From contig NZ_JAERSD010000002.1 in assembly GCF_017912555.1 (NCBI RefSeq), positions 142,392 through 206,391 on the forward strand: a stretch of 64,000 bases of DNA, written 5' to 3'. The DNA is from Bacillus sp. REN3 (lineage in GTDB: Bacteria; Bacillota; Bacilli; Bacillales; Cytobacillaceae). The translations under genes were made by a program, and so were the position numbers. Below, piece by piece: positions 1 through 8,332 of this stretch. The notes under the pieces were generated by a model, which saw only the letters and a program-made list of their open reading frames with translations, was not told the DNA's origin and did not search any database. Position 1 is the stretch's first letter. Every line of letters starts with the position of its first letter.

Positions 1-773
1 CGCTCGATGAATTCGCGCCTGTGCCCAGCCATGATCGCAATCTGATTCGATTTCGGCCCAAGGTCAGGATGGTTCGTATCGATCAGGATATCCTTGTACT
101 TTTTATCAAATGCGGCCTTTGTCATTTGGCCAGCCTTAAGCTTATCCCAGTCAGCCATGACCGCTTCTTCCGGCGCGTATTTCCACATTTCCTTCAGTCC
201 AGGAGTGCCGAGGTCCTTGCTGCCTTCAAGTATTTCTTTATACGCCTCTTCCCAGCTGACTGTCTTCCACATCCCGCTGCCCCGTTCGCCGACACGCTTC
301 AATGGCTTCTGGACCCGGAAGGCATCGTAGTTGGTCTGGATGCCCGCCTGCCCCTTCAGGCAAGTCCGGCCGCCGCGGAAACCGCGTCCCTGTTTGGCCA
401 CGTCGCCGGTACCCTTGACTGCCTGGGAAACAGGAGTGTCGTAGTTGATATGGCCATAAGGCACCATGGTCATCGGGCTGTACTGGTTGCCCGCGATCTT
501 GCGGACAATTGATGAATAAGCGCCGCCGGCTGCTCCTGCAGTAATGTATGTTTTAATCGTACAGGTAGCGTTGCACTGCTGGCAAGAAGTGAAAATCACA
601 TTTTCTGCTGTATAATCCTGGTAGTCTGTCCCTGCGCCGTGGGCTTCATCGATCCAGACCCCATTCATCACCTGCTTGATCGGCCCGACGAATGCTGGCC
701 CGACAAAGGCGACCGCACCAAGCGTTCCAAGTGCTTTTAAAAATCCACGCCGTTTCATTGGTTTATTTTCCAT
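1..773 (-). CDS. Tat-exported molybdopterin oxidoreductase, SrdA/TtrA-like (N-terminal part, cut by window edge)
   Basis: The first 257 residues of a DMSO-reductase-superfamily catalytic subunit; the rest lies beyond base 1. A twin-arginine signal (RRGFLKA, residues 8-14) precedes a hydrophobic stretch. A [4Fe-4S] motif follows: C64-x2-C67-x3-C71 and, much later, C138 in RTCLKG. The stretch from about residue 155 (PLKRVGERGSGMWKTVSWEE) through DTNHPDLGPKSNQ resembles the same region of tetrathionate reductase TtrA as I recall it, and the gene order B-C-A is that of ttrBCA and of the Bacillus selenate reductase srdBCA. The substrate (selenate, tetrathionate, arsenate or another oxyanion) cannot be read from this fragment. 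The ATG at 771-773 overlaps the stop of the NrfD gene by 11 bases, so translation is probably coupled. The enzyme should act on the outer face of the membrane and take electrons from the menaquinone pool through the B and C subunits. Confidence 0.85.
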   Translation of the reverse strand, partial: MENKPMKRRGFLKALGTLGAVAFVGPAFVGPIKQVMNGVWIDEAHGAGTDYQDYTAENVIFTSCQQCNATCTIKTYITAGAAGGAYSSIVRKIAGNQYSPMTMVPYGHINYDTPVSQAVKGTGDVAKQGRGFRGGRTCLKGQAGIQTNYDAFRVQKPLKRVGERGSGMWKTVSWEEAYKEILEGSKDLGTPGLKEMWKYAPEEAVMADWDKLKAGQMTKAAFDKKYKDILIDTNHPDLGPKSNQIAIMAGHRREFIE

Positions 774-2043
774 TATGGCTCACCTCGTCAGAAGTTTCTT
801 CAATCGGCAGCAGCAGCTCCCCGAACGAATAGATTAATAGTCCCATCGCGACAACCCCGACACTGACCATCCATTCTTTCAGTGTTGGCGCATAATTGCC
901 CCATGGCAATTCATGGAATACTGGCACGACAAGCGGCGGGACCACGATGTTGAAGCGGACCCCAATGATCCCGATGACGATCAGGATCGCTGCCAGCAGC
1001 AAGGCATTGATATTTTCTTTTGTTTTTTTCCAAAAAACGATGGTGATTGGGACAACTGCGCCCAGGAACATCTGGACGATCCAGAACGACCACGCTTTCT
1101 CGCTTGCGAGCATTGTTCCCAGTGTATCCAAATGTTCCGCCTCAAGGCCGTACCAGCCAACAAGATATTCGTAGAATTGGAGGCCGAGGTCGACGATCAG
1201 GAAGCCGACCATCATCTTCGAAAGGGAGATGACCATCTCTTTATCGATCGGCTGCTTCTGGACTTTTTTCTTGATGATATACATGGCCAAAAGCAAGGCT
1301 GTTCCTGAAACCATCGCGGATACGACGAAAATGATTGGGAACAGTGCTGTGTTCCAGGCCGGACGGGCTTTCACCAGGGCAAAAATCGTTCCCGTACCGC
1401 CGTGGACACCGAAAATCGCGATTGGGATCCCGATTGTGCCAAGAATCTTCATCCACATGTGGTCTCGCTTCTTTGTCGCTGCATTGATCGTGGAGTTTTT
1501 AAAGGTTAACAGCCTTGCAACAAACCCTTTCATCGTATTCGTTTTTGCCGCGCGTACAAGGTCTTCCCTCATCGCAATGTAAAGTTCGACCATCAGGAGA
1601 GCGATGTACACAAGGTAAAAGTGGACTTCCCATCCGAGCGGGGAAGTGACGTTCCAATAGATGATCGCGTTCATCAGCCTTTCTGGACGCCCCAGATCCA
1701 TCAGGACGAAGGTCAAGGCAACGATCATACAGACAATTGCTGTGAACAGGGCGGCTTTACCGATCCGCTCGTATTCTTCCATCCCGAACACATAAATCAG
1801 TGTCGACAGCAGGAACGATCCTGCGCTTAGTCCCACAAAGAAAATATAGAAAGCGATCCACGCGCCCCAAGGAGTGATGCTTGATAGATTCGTAGCTGCC
1901 AGCCCGGTGATGAAGCGTTCAACGATAAAATAGCCGCCGATCAAAAAAGCTACAGTCAATGCTGATATCCAGATCTTAAAAGCAGAGGACACAGCAGGTT
2001 TGGCATTTGTTTTCTGTTTCAGATTAACAGCGAGATTTGACAT
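763..2043 (-). CDS. NrfD/PsrC-type membrane subunit of the molybdenum reductase (SrdC/TtrC-like)
   Basis: A 426-residue polytopic protein of the NrfD/PsrC family with about ten hydrophobic segments. It begins with a short charged N-terminus and ends with a charged tail. Family members anchor periplasmic-facing Fe-S/molybdenum subunits and exchange electrons with quinol. It sits between the Fe-S subunit (13-base gap upstream) and the catalytic subunit (11-base overlap downstream), as expected for a B-C-A reductase operon. The ATG is preceded by TAGGAGGGACAGGCG. It is longer than the roughly 340-residue TtrC-type proteins, nearer the longer NrfD proteins. The family is certain; the specific complex is inferred from neighbours. 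Confidence 0.9.
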   Translation of the reverse strand: MSNLAVNLKQKTNAKPAVSSAFKIWISALTVAFLIGGYFIVERFITGLAATNLSSITPWGAWIAFYIFFVGLSAGSFLLSTLIYVFGMEEYERIGKAALFTAIVCMIVALTFVLMDLGRPERLMNAIIYWNVTSPLGWEVHFYLVYIALLMVELYIAMREDLVRAAKTNTMKGFVARLLTFKNSTINAATKKRDHMWMKILGTIGIPIAIFGVHGGTGTIFALVKARPAWNTALFPIIFVVSAMVSGTALLLAMYIIKKKVQKQPIDKEMVISLSKMMVGFLIVDLGLQFYEYLVGWYGLEAEHLDTLGTMLASEKAWSFWIVQMFLGAVVPITIVFWKKTKENINALLLAAILIVIGIIGVRFNIVVPPLVVPVFHELPWGNYAPTLKEWMVSVGVVAMGLLIYSFGELLLPIEETSDEVSHNGK

Positions 2044-2055
2044 CGCCTGTCCCTC

Positions 2056-2943
2056 CTATCGTAAGTAAATGACGTTCGGATGTGTTCCCAATTCTTCCTT
2101 CAGCCGGAAGGCTCTTGGGCTTGCGGCAAGCTTGGAGACTACACTGTTCGGGTCGCTGATGTCTCCGAAGAAGCGGGCGTCGCCAATGCATGTTTCGACG
2201 CATGCCGGCTCTTCGCCCCGCTGCAGCCTGTGGAAGCAGAAACTGCATTTCCGTACTGTGCCGATCGGTGTCTTGCCCTTTTCACGATTGCCGCGTTCCA
2301 TGCCATATTCAGGGCTGGACACATCGTTGTAGCCCGTCATTTCCTGCTCGTAGCTGTCCCCGAAATCGAATGAACGCGCTCCATATGGACAGGCAACGAT
2401 ACAATAGCGGCAGCCGATGCAGCGGTCGTTGTCGATTGCGACGATTCCGTTTTCCATTTTGTAGGTTGCTCTCGTCGGGCAAACCTGGGCACATGCTGGC
2501 TTGTCGCACTGCATGCATGGCCTAGGAAGGTTGACAGCCTTGATATTCGGGAATTCCCCTTCAAGCGACTCCATGACGACATTATAAGAGATTCCTGGCG
2601 GCGTCCTGTTCTCTGCTTTGCAGCTGACCGTACATGTATCGCACCCGACACATTTCTTGAGGTCGATGACCATTGCCCATTTCGGCCCGCTTCCGTCCTT
2701 CTTTTTCACTGGAGCATCGGATGCATAATATTTTCCGAACTCCTTTGTCAATGAAGAGGAATATACCTTATGGAAATCCTCGATTTTCAGTTTTCCGCTG
2801 ATGACCTTCCTGGCATCGCGCGCCATGTTAAGGCCAAGCTCGGTATCATATTGTGAATCGTTCAGTTCCTTTCTTCCATCCGGAAGCATCTTGTCGACAA
2901 TTTTGTCATAATCTACTTTCGTTTCATTTGAAAACAGCCCCAT
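2056..2943 (-). CDS. 4Fe-4S dicluster electron-transfer subunit (SrdB/TtrB-like)
   Basis: A 295-residue ferredoxin-type subunit with four cysteine clusters in the usual order: CVGCDTCTVSC near residue 99, CMQCDKPACAQVC, CIGCRYCIVAC, and CSFC...CVETC near the C-terminus. This is the pattern of DmsB/PsrB/TtrB proteins that wire an NrfD anchor to a molybdenum subunit through four [4Fe-4S] centres. There is no Tat or Sec signal, so it probably crosses the membrane as a passenger of the Tat-signal-bearing catalytic subunit. About 95 residues of charged sequence with no cysteine precede the first cluster, a longer N-terminus than usual for this family. The start ATG follows AGGAAGAGGTGACGAAAG. It lies 22 bases downstream of tatA and belongs to the same sigma-54-driven operon. 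Confidence 0.9.
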   Translation of the reverse strand: MGLFSNETKVDYDKIVDKMLPDGRKELNDSQYDTELGLNMARDARKVISGKLKIEDFHKVYSSSLTKEFGKYYASDAPVKKKDGSGPKWAMVIDLKKCVGCDTCTVSCKAENRTPPGISYNVVMESLEGEFPNIKAVNLPRPCMQCDKPACAQVCPTRATYKMENGIVAIDNDRCIGCRYCIVACPYGARSFDFGDSYEQEMTGYNDVSSPEYGMERGNREKGKTPIGTVRKCSFCFHRLQRGEEPACVETCIGDARFFGDISDPNSVVSKLAASPRAFRLKEELGTHPNVIYLR

Positions 2944-2965
2944 CTTTCGTCACCTCTTCCTGCGT

Positions 2966-3169
2966 TTATATTTCTTTCTTGATTTCCTTCAGGTCCTCGC
3001 CGATATCGTCCGTGATATCGCTTGTCAATTCCTTTGTCGATTTCTTGAACTCCTTCAGTGTCTGCCCGAATGCCCGGCCGATTTCAGGGAGCTTCTTCGG
3101 TCCAAAGATGATCAGCGCCAGTGTCAGGATCAAAATCAAACCTGGAATGCCAATATTGGATAACATCAT
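2966..3169 (-). CDS. tatA: Sec-independent translocase protein TatA/TatE
   Basis: A 67-residue protein with the TatA plan: a short periplasmic N-terminus, one membrane helix ([20 protein letters not shown]), the [12 protein letters not shown] hinge and amphipathic helix, and an acidic/lysine-rich tail. It is the first gene of the operon, directly ahead of the reductase subunits. It probably supplies a dedicated Tat pore component for the twin-arginine-bearing catalytic subunit. No tatC is present here, so a TatC elsewhere must be shared. Two adjacent ATG codons are possible starts (3167-3169 and 3164-3166); the ribosome binding site AAGGAAGTGGC fits either. Confidence 0.93.
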   Translation of the reverse strand: MMLSNIGIPGLILILTLALIIFGPKKLPEIGRAFGQTLKEFKKSTKELTSDITDDIGEDLKEIKKEI

Positions 3170-3205
3170 GCCACTTCCTTTTTTGTTTTTCTTGCTTATA
3201 TATGA

Positions 3206-3221
3206 TGCAAGCCGTGTGCCA
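3206..3221 (-). promoter_or_regulatory. Sigma-54 (SigL) promoter of the tatA-reductase operon
   Basis: On the minus strand the sequence is TGGCACACGGCTTGCA. It matches the sigma-54 consensus TGGCAC(G)-N4-TTGC(A/T) at every invariant position, with GG at -24 and GC at -12 correctly spaced. The predicted start lies near 3195, about 26 bases before the tatA ATG. An NtrC-type activator gene lies next door and enhancer-like sites sit 150-240 bases upstream, as this promoter class requires. Confidence 0.87.
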
Positions 3222-3310
3222 AGTTTTTTCTTAAAGGGTCATTCTTGCAGATGGATCACTTGAACCACTTGCGGCTCTAGCATTCCGGGATTCGTGACAC
3301 TTCTGTGAAC

Positions 3311-3355
3311 AATAAAAAACGGCCAGCAGAAGCAAATAGCTTCATGCTGGCCGTT
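3311..3355 (-). terminator. Rho-independent terminator of the regulator operon
   Basis: A long nested hairpin: AACGGCCAGCA pairs with TGCTGGCCGTT, and an inner GAAGC pairs with GCTTC around AAATA. On the minus strand it is followed by TTTTTTATT. It lies between the response-regulator stop (3651) and the tatA promoter, and so separates the two transcription units. Confidence 0.85.
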
Positions 3356-3363
3356 TCAATCTG

Positions 3364-3438
3364 TGCCATTTTGTCATGGTTTTGCAGAAATGGCATGTGC
3401 CATTTTGTCATAGTGGAAAGAAGCATGCCATTTTGGCA
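3364..3438. promoter_or_regulatory. Cluster of four enhancer-like sites (TGCCA-N3-TGGCA family)
   Basis: Four related 13-base elements: TGCCATTTTGTCA (3364-3376), TGCAGAAATGGCA (3383-3395), TGCCATTTTGTCA (3398-3410) and the perfect dyad TGCCATTTTGGCA (3426-3438). Sites 1 and 3 sit inside an identical 16-mer, TGTGCCATTTTGTCAT. They lie about 175-240 bases upstream of the predicted sigma-54 start site, in the range used by NtrC-family upstream activating sequences. The neighbouring response regulator is the obvious candidate to bind them; this is inferred. Confidence 0.7.
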
Positions 3439-3503
3439 GGATAGAACTTCATGCAAACGCCTAAAAGAGCTCAGCATCCTTCCCTTCATTCCCCATGTAG
3501 AAG

Positions 3504-3528
3504 AAGTTATCCCTCCAAGGGATAACTT
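3504..3528. other. Perfect 10-bp inverted repeat of unknown role
   Basis: AAGTTATCCC (3504-3513) and GGGATAACTT (3519-3528) flank a 5-base loop. No T-run follows on either strand, so it is not a typical terminator. It sits between the enhancer-like cluster and the response-regulator gene and could be an operator or an RNA hairpin. Confidence 0.4.
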
Positions 3529-3650
3529 AAGGCTGGTTCATGGGCTTACGGCTACTGTCCCAGGCATCCAAACGCTGGTGAGGAAATCATCCTTCCGCTC
3601 CTCCGTTCATGCTTGCAGCGCCATCTAGCTTCTCGGCTCTTGTCCGCCAT

Positions 3651-5000
3651 CTATGATTCTTTCAAACCATATTGCTCAATTTTGCGGTACAAATTGCGGA
3701 CACTGATGCCGAGCGCTTCCGCAGCTTTCGTCTTGTTCCAGTTCATTTGCCTGAGGGCATTCTCAATATGGGCTCTTTCTAATTCTTCCAGAGAGCAGAG
3801 CTTTGATGGTTCTGCGATCGGAGGAGGGGATCCCGCCGGACCTTTGGACTGCGGCAGCAGCAAATCCTCCGCCTCGATGGTCTCTCCCTTGGATAACAAA
3901 ATCCCCCGCTCGATCAAATGGCCCAACTCCCGAACATTTCCAGGAAAATCATATTGCTCCAGTGCGGCCACGGCTTCTGGGGACAGCCGCTTCGAAGGGC
4001 TTTTTGTCCTGCAGATAAAATAATCGATCAATGCCGGCAAATCTTCTTTCCTGTCGCGAAGCGGCGGGATTCTCAATTTGACGACATTCAGCCTGTAATA
4101 CAAATCTTCGCGGAAGCGCCCTTCCGCAACTTCCTTTTCCATGTCACGGTTCGTTGCCGCCACGACACGGACGGTGACATGCCGCTCCCGGACATCTCCC
4201 ACCCGGCGGAATTCCCCCGTCTCAAGGAAACGGAGCAATTTCACCTGCAGGGCCAGCGGCATTTCACCAATCTCATCGAGGAAGAGAGTCCCACCCTTCG
4301 CAGCTTCGACAAGCCCTTTCTTCTCTTGGCTTGCACCTGTGAAAGCACCGCGGGCGTGGCCGAACAGTTCACTTTCGAGCAGTTGCTCCGGCAGTGCTCC
4401 TGAGTTCACCGGCACGAATGGTTCATCCGCGCGCAAACTCCAGTAATGGAGGGCCTTGGCGAACAGTTCCTTCCCAGTTCCGCTCTCACCCTCGATCAGG
4501 ACCGGGACATCACTGTCCGCGATCCTCCGGGTCATCTCCAGCACCTCCTGGAAGTTGGCACTATTGCCGATGATCGTGAACTCGTTATGCTGGGCGATGA
4601 TTTTCCTCATGCTGTCGTTTTTTTCTTTCAATACTTTATTTTCGGCGGCCTTGCCGATTGTCAGCTCAAGCTCGGACAGATTATACGGCTTTGTGATATA
4701 ATCGAACGCCCCGATCTTCATCGCTTCAATCGCGGTATCGATTGTCCCGTGCCCGGTCAGGATGAGGACTTCCGTTTCCGGCTGGACTTTTTTCGTTTCC
4801 TTCAAAAGTTCGATTCCATCCATTTTAGGGAGGCGGATGTCATATACTCCAACATCATAATCGTTCTTTTTGACCAATTCGAGCGCATCTTCGGCTGTTT
4901 CCGCACTGTCCACATCGAAACCCTTCCGTCTCAGCCTTCTTACTAATAGCTCAAGCAGATCCTGCTCATCATCTACGACCAGCAATTTTATATTCCCCAT
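3651..5000 (-). CDS. NtrC-family sigma-54-dependent response regulator
   Basis: 449 residues with three domains. The receiver (1-120) has an acidic pocket at D10/D11 and phospho-acceptor D54. The AAA+ sigma-54 activation domain has Walker A GESGTGKE (171-178), the sigma-54 contact loop GAFTGA (218-223) and Walker B TLFLDE (238-243). A C-terminal Fis-type helix-turn-helix ends in NKTKAAEALGISVRNLYRKI. All residues needed for ATP-driven open-complex formation at a sigma-54 promoter are visible. It is the last gene of a three-gene unit (binding protein, kinase, regulator) and lies immediately upstream of the reductase operon with its sigma-54 promoter and repeated dyads. The pairing with the kinase 34 bases upstream is inferred from position. 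Confidence 0.95.
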   Translation of the reverse strand: MGNIKLLVVDDEQDLLELLVRRLRRKGFDVDSAETAEDALELVKKNDYDVGVYDIRLPKMDGIELLKETKKVQPETEVLILTGHGTIDTAIEAMKIGAFDYITKPYNLSELELTIGKAAENKVLKEKNDSMRKIIAQHNEFTIIGNSANFQEVLEMTRRIADSDVPVLIEGESGTGKELFAKALHYWSLRADEPFVPVNSGALPEQLLESELFGHARGAFTGASQEKKGLVEAAKGGTLFLDEIGEMPLALQVKLLRFLETGEFRRVGDVRERHVTVRVVAATNRDMEKEVAEGRFREDLYYRLNVVKLRIPPLRDRKEDLPALIDYFICRTKSPSKRLSPEAVAALEQYDFPGNVRELGHLIERGILLSKGETIEAEDLLLPQSKGPAGSPPPIAEPSKLCSLEELERAHIENALRQMNWNKTKAAEALGISVRNLYRKIEQYGLKES

Positions 5001-5034
5001 GTAACCCCTCCTATCTGTTACGATTCAGGCAATG

Positions 5035-7095
5035 CTATGCCGGTAATTGAATGTCGGCTTCCGTTCCCTTCCCTGGTTCGCTATGAATCTGTATATTCCC
5101 TCCGAATTGCTGGATGATTCCGTAGCAGACGGATAATCCGAGCCCGGTCCCTTTTCCCAGGGGCTTGGTAGTGAAAAATGGGTCAAACAGCTTATCCATC
5201 GCTTCAGGGGAAATTCCATGGCCATTGTCACTGACCTTGATTGAAATGCCATGATTGGCAAGCCTAGCCGTGACTGTTAGCCTGCCTTCGGTTTCCATCG
5301 CATCGATGGCGTTGTTGATCAAGTTGACAATCACCTGCATCAGCTTGAGTCCATCCCCAACGACCGGAGGAATTTCGTCATCCACACGCAATTCAAGCTG
5401 GATACGATGTTTTTTCAACTGATGCTCAACCAGGCTTACACTGTTTTCGATGATTTCTTTAATGTCGATCTTGTCTTCTGTCCAGTCAGCCTTCCGGGAA
5501 AAATTAAGCAGGTTCCCGGTAATCCGTTTGCAGCGTTCGGTATTGTCTTTTATTTTCCGCAAGTAGTGCTCCATTTCTTCTTCATCCAAGTCCTCGTCCC
5601 CTGCCTGGATCCGGTCGATCAGATCCTCGGCATAGACATTGATGGTCGCGAGCGGATTGTTGACTTCATGGGCAAAGCTCGAGGCCATGATGCCAAGGGC
5701 GCTCAGCTTATCAGTCTGGATCATCGTTTCTTCCATTTGTTTTTGCTCGGTTATATCCTCGAGCACAACAAGGAATTGGCCCTCTTCATCGATCGCATGG
5801 TTGAGCGGGAATACCCTGTGCCTGAAGATACGCTCCCCATCCGCGCCATCCTTGAATTTCATCACCTCATCCGCGACTTTATCAAGATCCGGGCAAGTGA
5901 TCGGGCAATGCTCGCATGGAGCTTTTTCACCGCCAATCACCGCATAACATGGAAGTGACAACCGGTCCTCTTTCAGCCAGCTCTTCAGCATCGGGTTCAT
6001 CCAGGTGATCCTGTACTCTTTTGTCACAAGCGCTAACCCAGCGCCGATGCCATTGACTACAACATCAAGGCGCTCCTTTTCCTGCTCAAGCAGCCGCGAC
6101 TTTTCCAATAGTTCCTTGCTCATTTCGTCGAAACTGTCCGCCAGCTTCCCAAGTTCATCTTTCCGTTTCATCTTTAGCGGGCTCGTTTTCCGTCCTTGTT
6201 TCAGCCGATTCATTTCACGGTCGATGGAAACAATCGGTTTTGTAAAATACAGCCCTGCCCAGACGCTGATCAAGCTGATAGTCAGGATCAGGACAGCCAC
6301 AGCTCCCACGCCGTTCCGCAGCATCTTGTTGATTGGCTCGTAGGCAGTCGATTTTGGCTGCTCCATGACAAGCTTCCAATCAAGGTCCTCTATCATGGCG
6401 GTTACCCCGAGGACATCCTTCTTTTCCCCAGCTGGCTGTTTGTGCCAAAGCTTGCTGTAGTCCTGATGGGCAATCACTCGCCCATTGCCATCGACAAGAT
6501 AAATATAGGATGAATTGTCCTGCCGCATCGAGGAAATCTTGCCAATCATTTTTTGCAGCTGGACGACAACACCAATCGCTTTCTTTTCATCGTCCCCATA
6601 AAAAGGGATCGCGAGCTTCATCACCGGCTGGCCATATGGATTGAATTCCACCTCGCCATAAACCTTCTCGTCGGTCTGCAGGCGGAACCACATATCATCC
6701 GGGAACCATTGCTCCTTTTCGTCAGGCATATCAAGCTGATAGCGGGATACCCGTTTTTCAACAAAGCCCTTTGAGTCGGTAACGACGACCTCCTCGATCG
6801 ATTCGCTTTGCTGCAGGAGTTCATAAAGGGCGCTTTTCTCCTCATTCAGCTGATTCAGGCTAGCCAGAACATGGATCCGCTGAAAAATTTGATTGAAGTC
6901 GAATTCGATTTCCCGAGAAAGGTTCTGAAGCATCAGGTTTTGCTTTTCAAGGATCCTGTCCTCCAGGTCTGACTTCACATATGAATAGTAATAAAAACTG
7001 ATCAATAACAGCGGGATTGTTGACATCGCGACACCGAACACCAATACTTTGTTGCGGATCGTCTGCGAATGGAGGAAATGAAGCAAAGTTTTCAT
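5035..7095 (-). CDS. Membrane sensor histidine kinase (Cache-HAMP-PAS-HisKA-HATPase)
   Basis: 686 residues. Two membrane helices (about 15-35 and 275-300) bracket a Cache/PAS-like extracellular sensor domain. A HAMP linker follows, then a PAS domain with a cysteine cluster (CYAVIGGEKAPCEHCPITC). The HisKA motif FAHEVNNP has its phospho-acceptor at H476, and the ATPase domain shows NLINNAIDAM, DNGHGIS, FDPFFTTK and GTGLGLS. This is a complete NtrB/ZraS-like kinase. Its ATG overlaps the stop of the upstream binding-protein gene (ATGA), which suggests coupled synthesis. The intracellular PAS cysteines could bind metal or sense redox, although similar clusters occur in other kinases of this type. 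The signal is unknown; the binding protein is the likely ligand receptor. Confidence 0.93.
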   Translation of the reverse strand: MKTLLHFLHSQTIRNKVLVFGVAMSTIPLLLISFYYYSYVKSDLEDRILEKQNLMLQNLSREIEFDFNQIFQRIHVLASLNQLNEEKSALYELLQQSESIEEVVVTDSKGFVEKRVSRYQLDMPDEKEQWFPDDMWFRLQTDEKVYGEVEFNPYGQPVMKLAIPFYGDDEKKAIGVVVQLQKMIGKISSMRQDNSSYIYLVDGNGRVIAHQDYSKLWHKQPAGEKKDVLGVTAMIEDLDWKLVMEQPKSTAYEPINKMLRNGVGAVAVLILTISLISVWAGLYFTKPIVSIDREMNRLKQGRKTSPLKMKRKDELGKLADSFDEMSKELLEKSRLLEQEKERLDVVVNGIGAGLALVTKEYRITWMNPMLKSWLKEDRLSLPCYAVIGGEKAPCEHCPITCPDLDKVADEVMKFKDGADGERIFRHRVFPLNHAIDEEGQFLVVLEDITEQKQMEETMIQTDKLSALGIMASSFAHEVNNPLATINVYAEDLIDRIQAGDEDLDEEEMEHYLRKIKDNTERCKRITGNLLNFSRKADWTEDKIDIKEIIENSVSLVEHQLKKHRIQLELRVDDEIPPVVGDGLKLMQVIVNLINNAIDAMETEGRLTVTARLANHGISIKVSDNGHGISPEAMDKLFDPFFTTKPLGKGTGLGLSVCYGIIQQFGGNIQIHSEPGKGTEADIQLPA

Positions 7096-8111
7096 CGTTT
7101 CTTCCCTCCCGGTTGGACGCCAGGATGAATGAACTCAGCGATTGAGAGCAAATCCTCATCATAGGAACCCCCGAGGGCGTCCTTTGTCTGTTGATTGATG
7201 ACAAACCTCAGCCCATCCGGAAGCTCTACGGGCAGCTCAGCCGGCTTATTTCCCTGGAGGATAAGGCTGACAAACCTGGCTGCCTGGAACCCTTGCGAAT
7301 AAAAGCTTGCCCCATAGCTTGCGAGCAGCCCTTTCTCCGCCTCGAAATCGTATAGGCCCATTGCCGGCATTTGCATTTCGGTCGCAAGCGCGACGATTTC
7401 ATTCGTCATCGATTCGACCCTGAAGCTTGGCAGCATCAGGAGAGCATCGCCCTTCACAATTTGCCGTTTCAAATTTTCCATGCATTCCTTTTGGCTAACA
7501 TCACACGCCATCAGCGGGATCTCCAGCTTCCTTGCCGCCTGCTCCGTCTCTTCCAGACTTAATTGGCTTACCTTTATTTTGCTGTCATACAGGACATGGA
7601 CACGGTTTATAGCCGGCACAAGGGAAGTAAGCAGCTCAAGGCGCTTTCCCGAAATGCTGGCATGATAATTATTGATGCCGGTAAAAAGCCCTCCCGGCGA
7701 GCGGTAATCATCAATCAGCCCTACTTCCTTCGGTGCTGCAAGTCCGGCAAAAACAACCGGGATTTTTTTCTCCTGCTGATCCATTTTCTCCTTCAGGAAA
7801 AGCGTCTCAATGCCGCCAAGCGTAACAATCACATCGGGGTCTGTCTTTAGCAGATTGTCGATTTGTTTTTGGAGCCTTTCCTCATCATCATTCGCATTTT
7901 TCACACTGTAATGAATGTTCCCTTTATACCCAAGTTCATCCAGCCCTGCTTTCAAGCCCGCGAATTTCTGATAACGGTTTTCGCCCATCATGATGACGCC
8001 GAGCTCGACCGGCTCCTCCTCTTGAATCCCAAACATAGCGTATATAACGGCCGAAGCCGCAATAATTGTCAGAAAGAAGAAATACCATTTCGTTTTCAAT
8101 GGTAACTGCAC
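7092..8111 (-). CDS. Solitary ABC_sub_bind-family substrate-binding protein, probable ligand receptor for the kinase
   Basis: 339 residues. An N-terminal hydrophobic segment (residues 9-27) acts as an uncleaved anchor or signal; there is no lipobox cysteine. The rest has the two-lobed fold of the ABC_sub_bind (PF04392) family: VELGVIMMGENRYQKFAGLK, DPDVIVTLGG, PVVFAGLAAP and GLYDFEAEKGLLASYG are typical segments. No permease or ATPase gene is nearby, and the stop overlaps the kinase start. A sensory role like TorT or AioX is therefore likelier than import. The apparent start is GTG (8109-8111), with an in-frame stop four codons upstream and only a weak ribosome binding site, so the true start could be slightly downstream. 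Confidence 0.85.
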   Translation of the reverse strand: MQLPLKTKWYFFFLTIIAASAVIYAMFGIQEEEPVELGVIMMGENRYQKFAGLKAGLDELGYKGNIHYSVKNANDDEERLQKQIDNLLKTDPDVIVTLGGIETLFLKEKMDQQEKKIPVVFAGLAAPKEVGLIDDYRSPGGLFTGINNYHASISGKRLELLTSLVPAINRVHVLYDSKIKVSQLSLEETEQAARKLEIPLMACDVSQKECMENLKRQIVKGDALLMLPSFRVESMTNEIVALATEMQMPAMGLYDFEAEKGLLASYGASFYSQGFQAARFVSLILQGNKPAELPVELPDGLRFVINQQTKDALGGSYDEDLLSIAEFIHPGVQPGGKKR

Positions 8112-8332
8112 CCCATTTCGTCATTCACTTCTACTATAACTTAAAAAGTAATATGCTTATGTTGTAAAATAGGAGAATTTTATGAACGTGTCGGGGTATT
8201 GAGCGGTGGAAGACGCTGATCACGCCCCGCAGAATGAAGTTTTTGATACCTTGTGTTCTTTTGGGCATACAATCGAACCGACCGATTTTTCCTGCTTTTT
8301 TGGACATATGTAAGCCTGCTGGTTTTTAAAAG

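Noticed and set aside
3305-4023. Plus-strand ORFs across the enhancer region and response regulator
   Set aside because: No homology; they overlap regulatory sequence or are antisense to the regulator gene, which has strong domain support.
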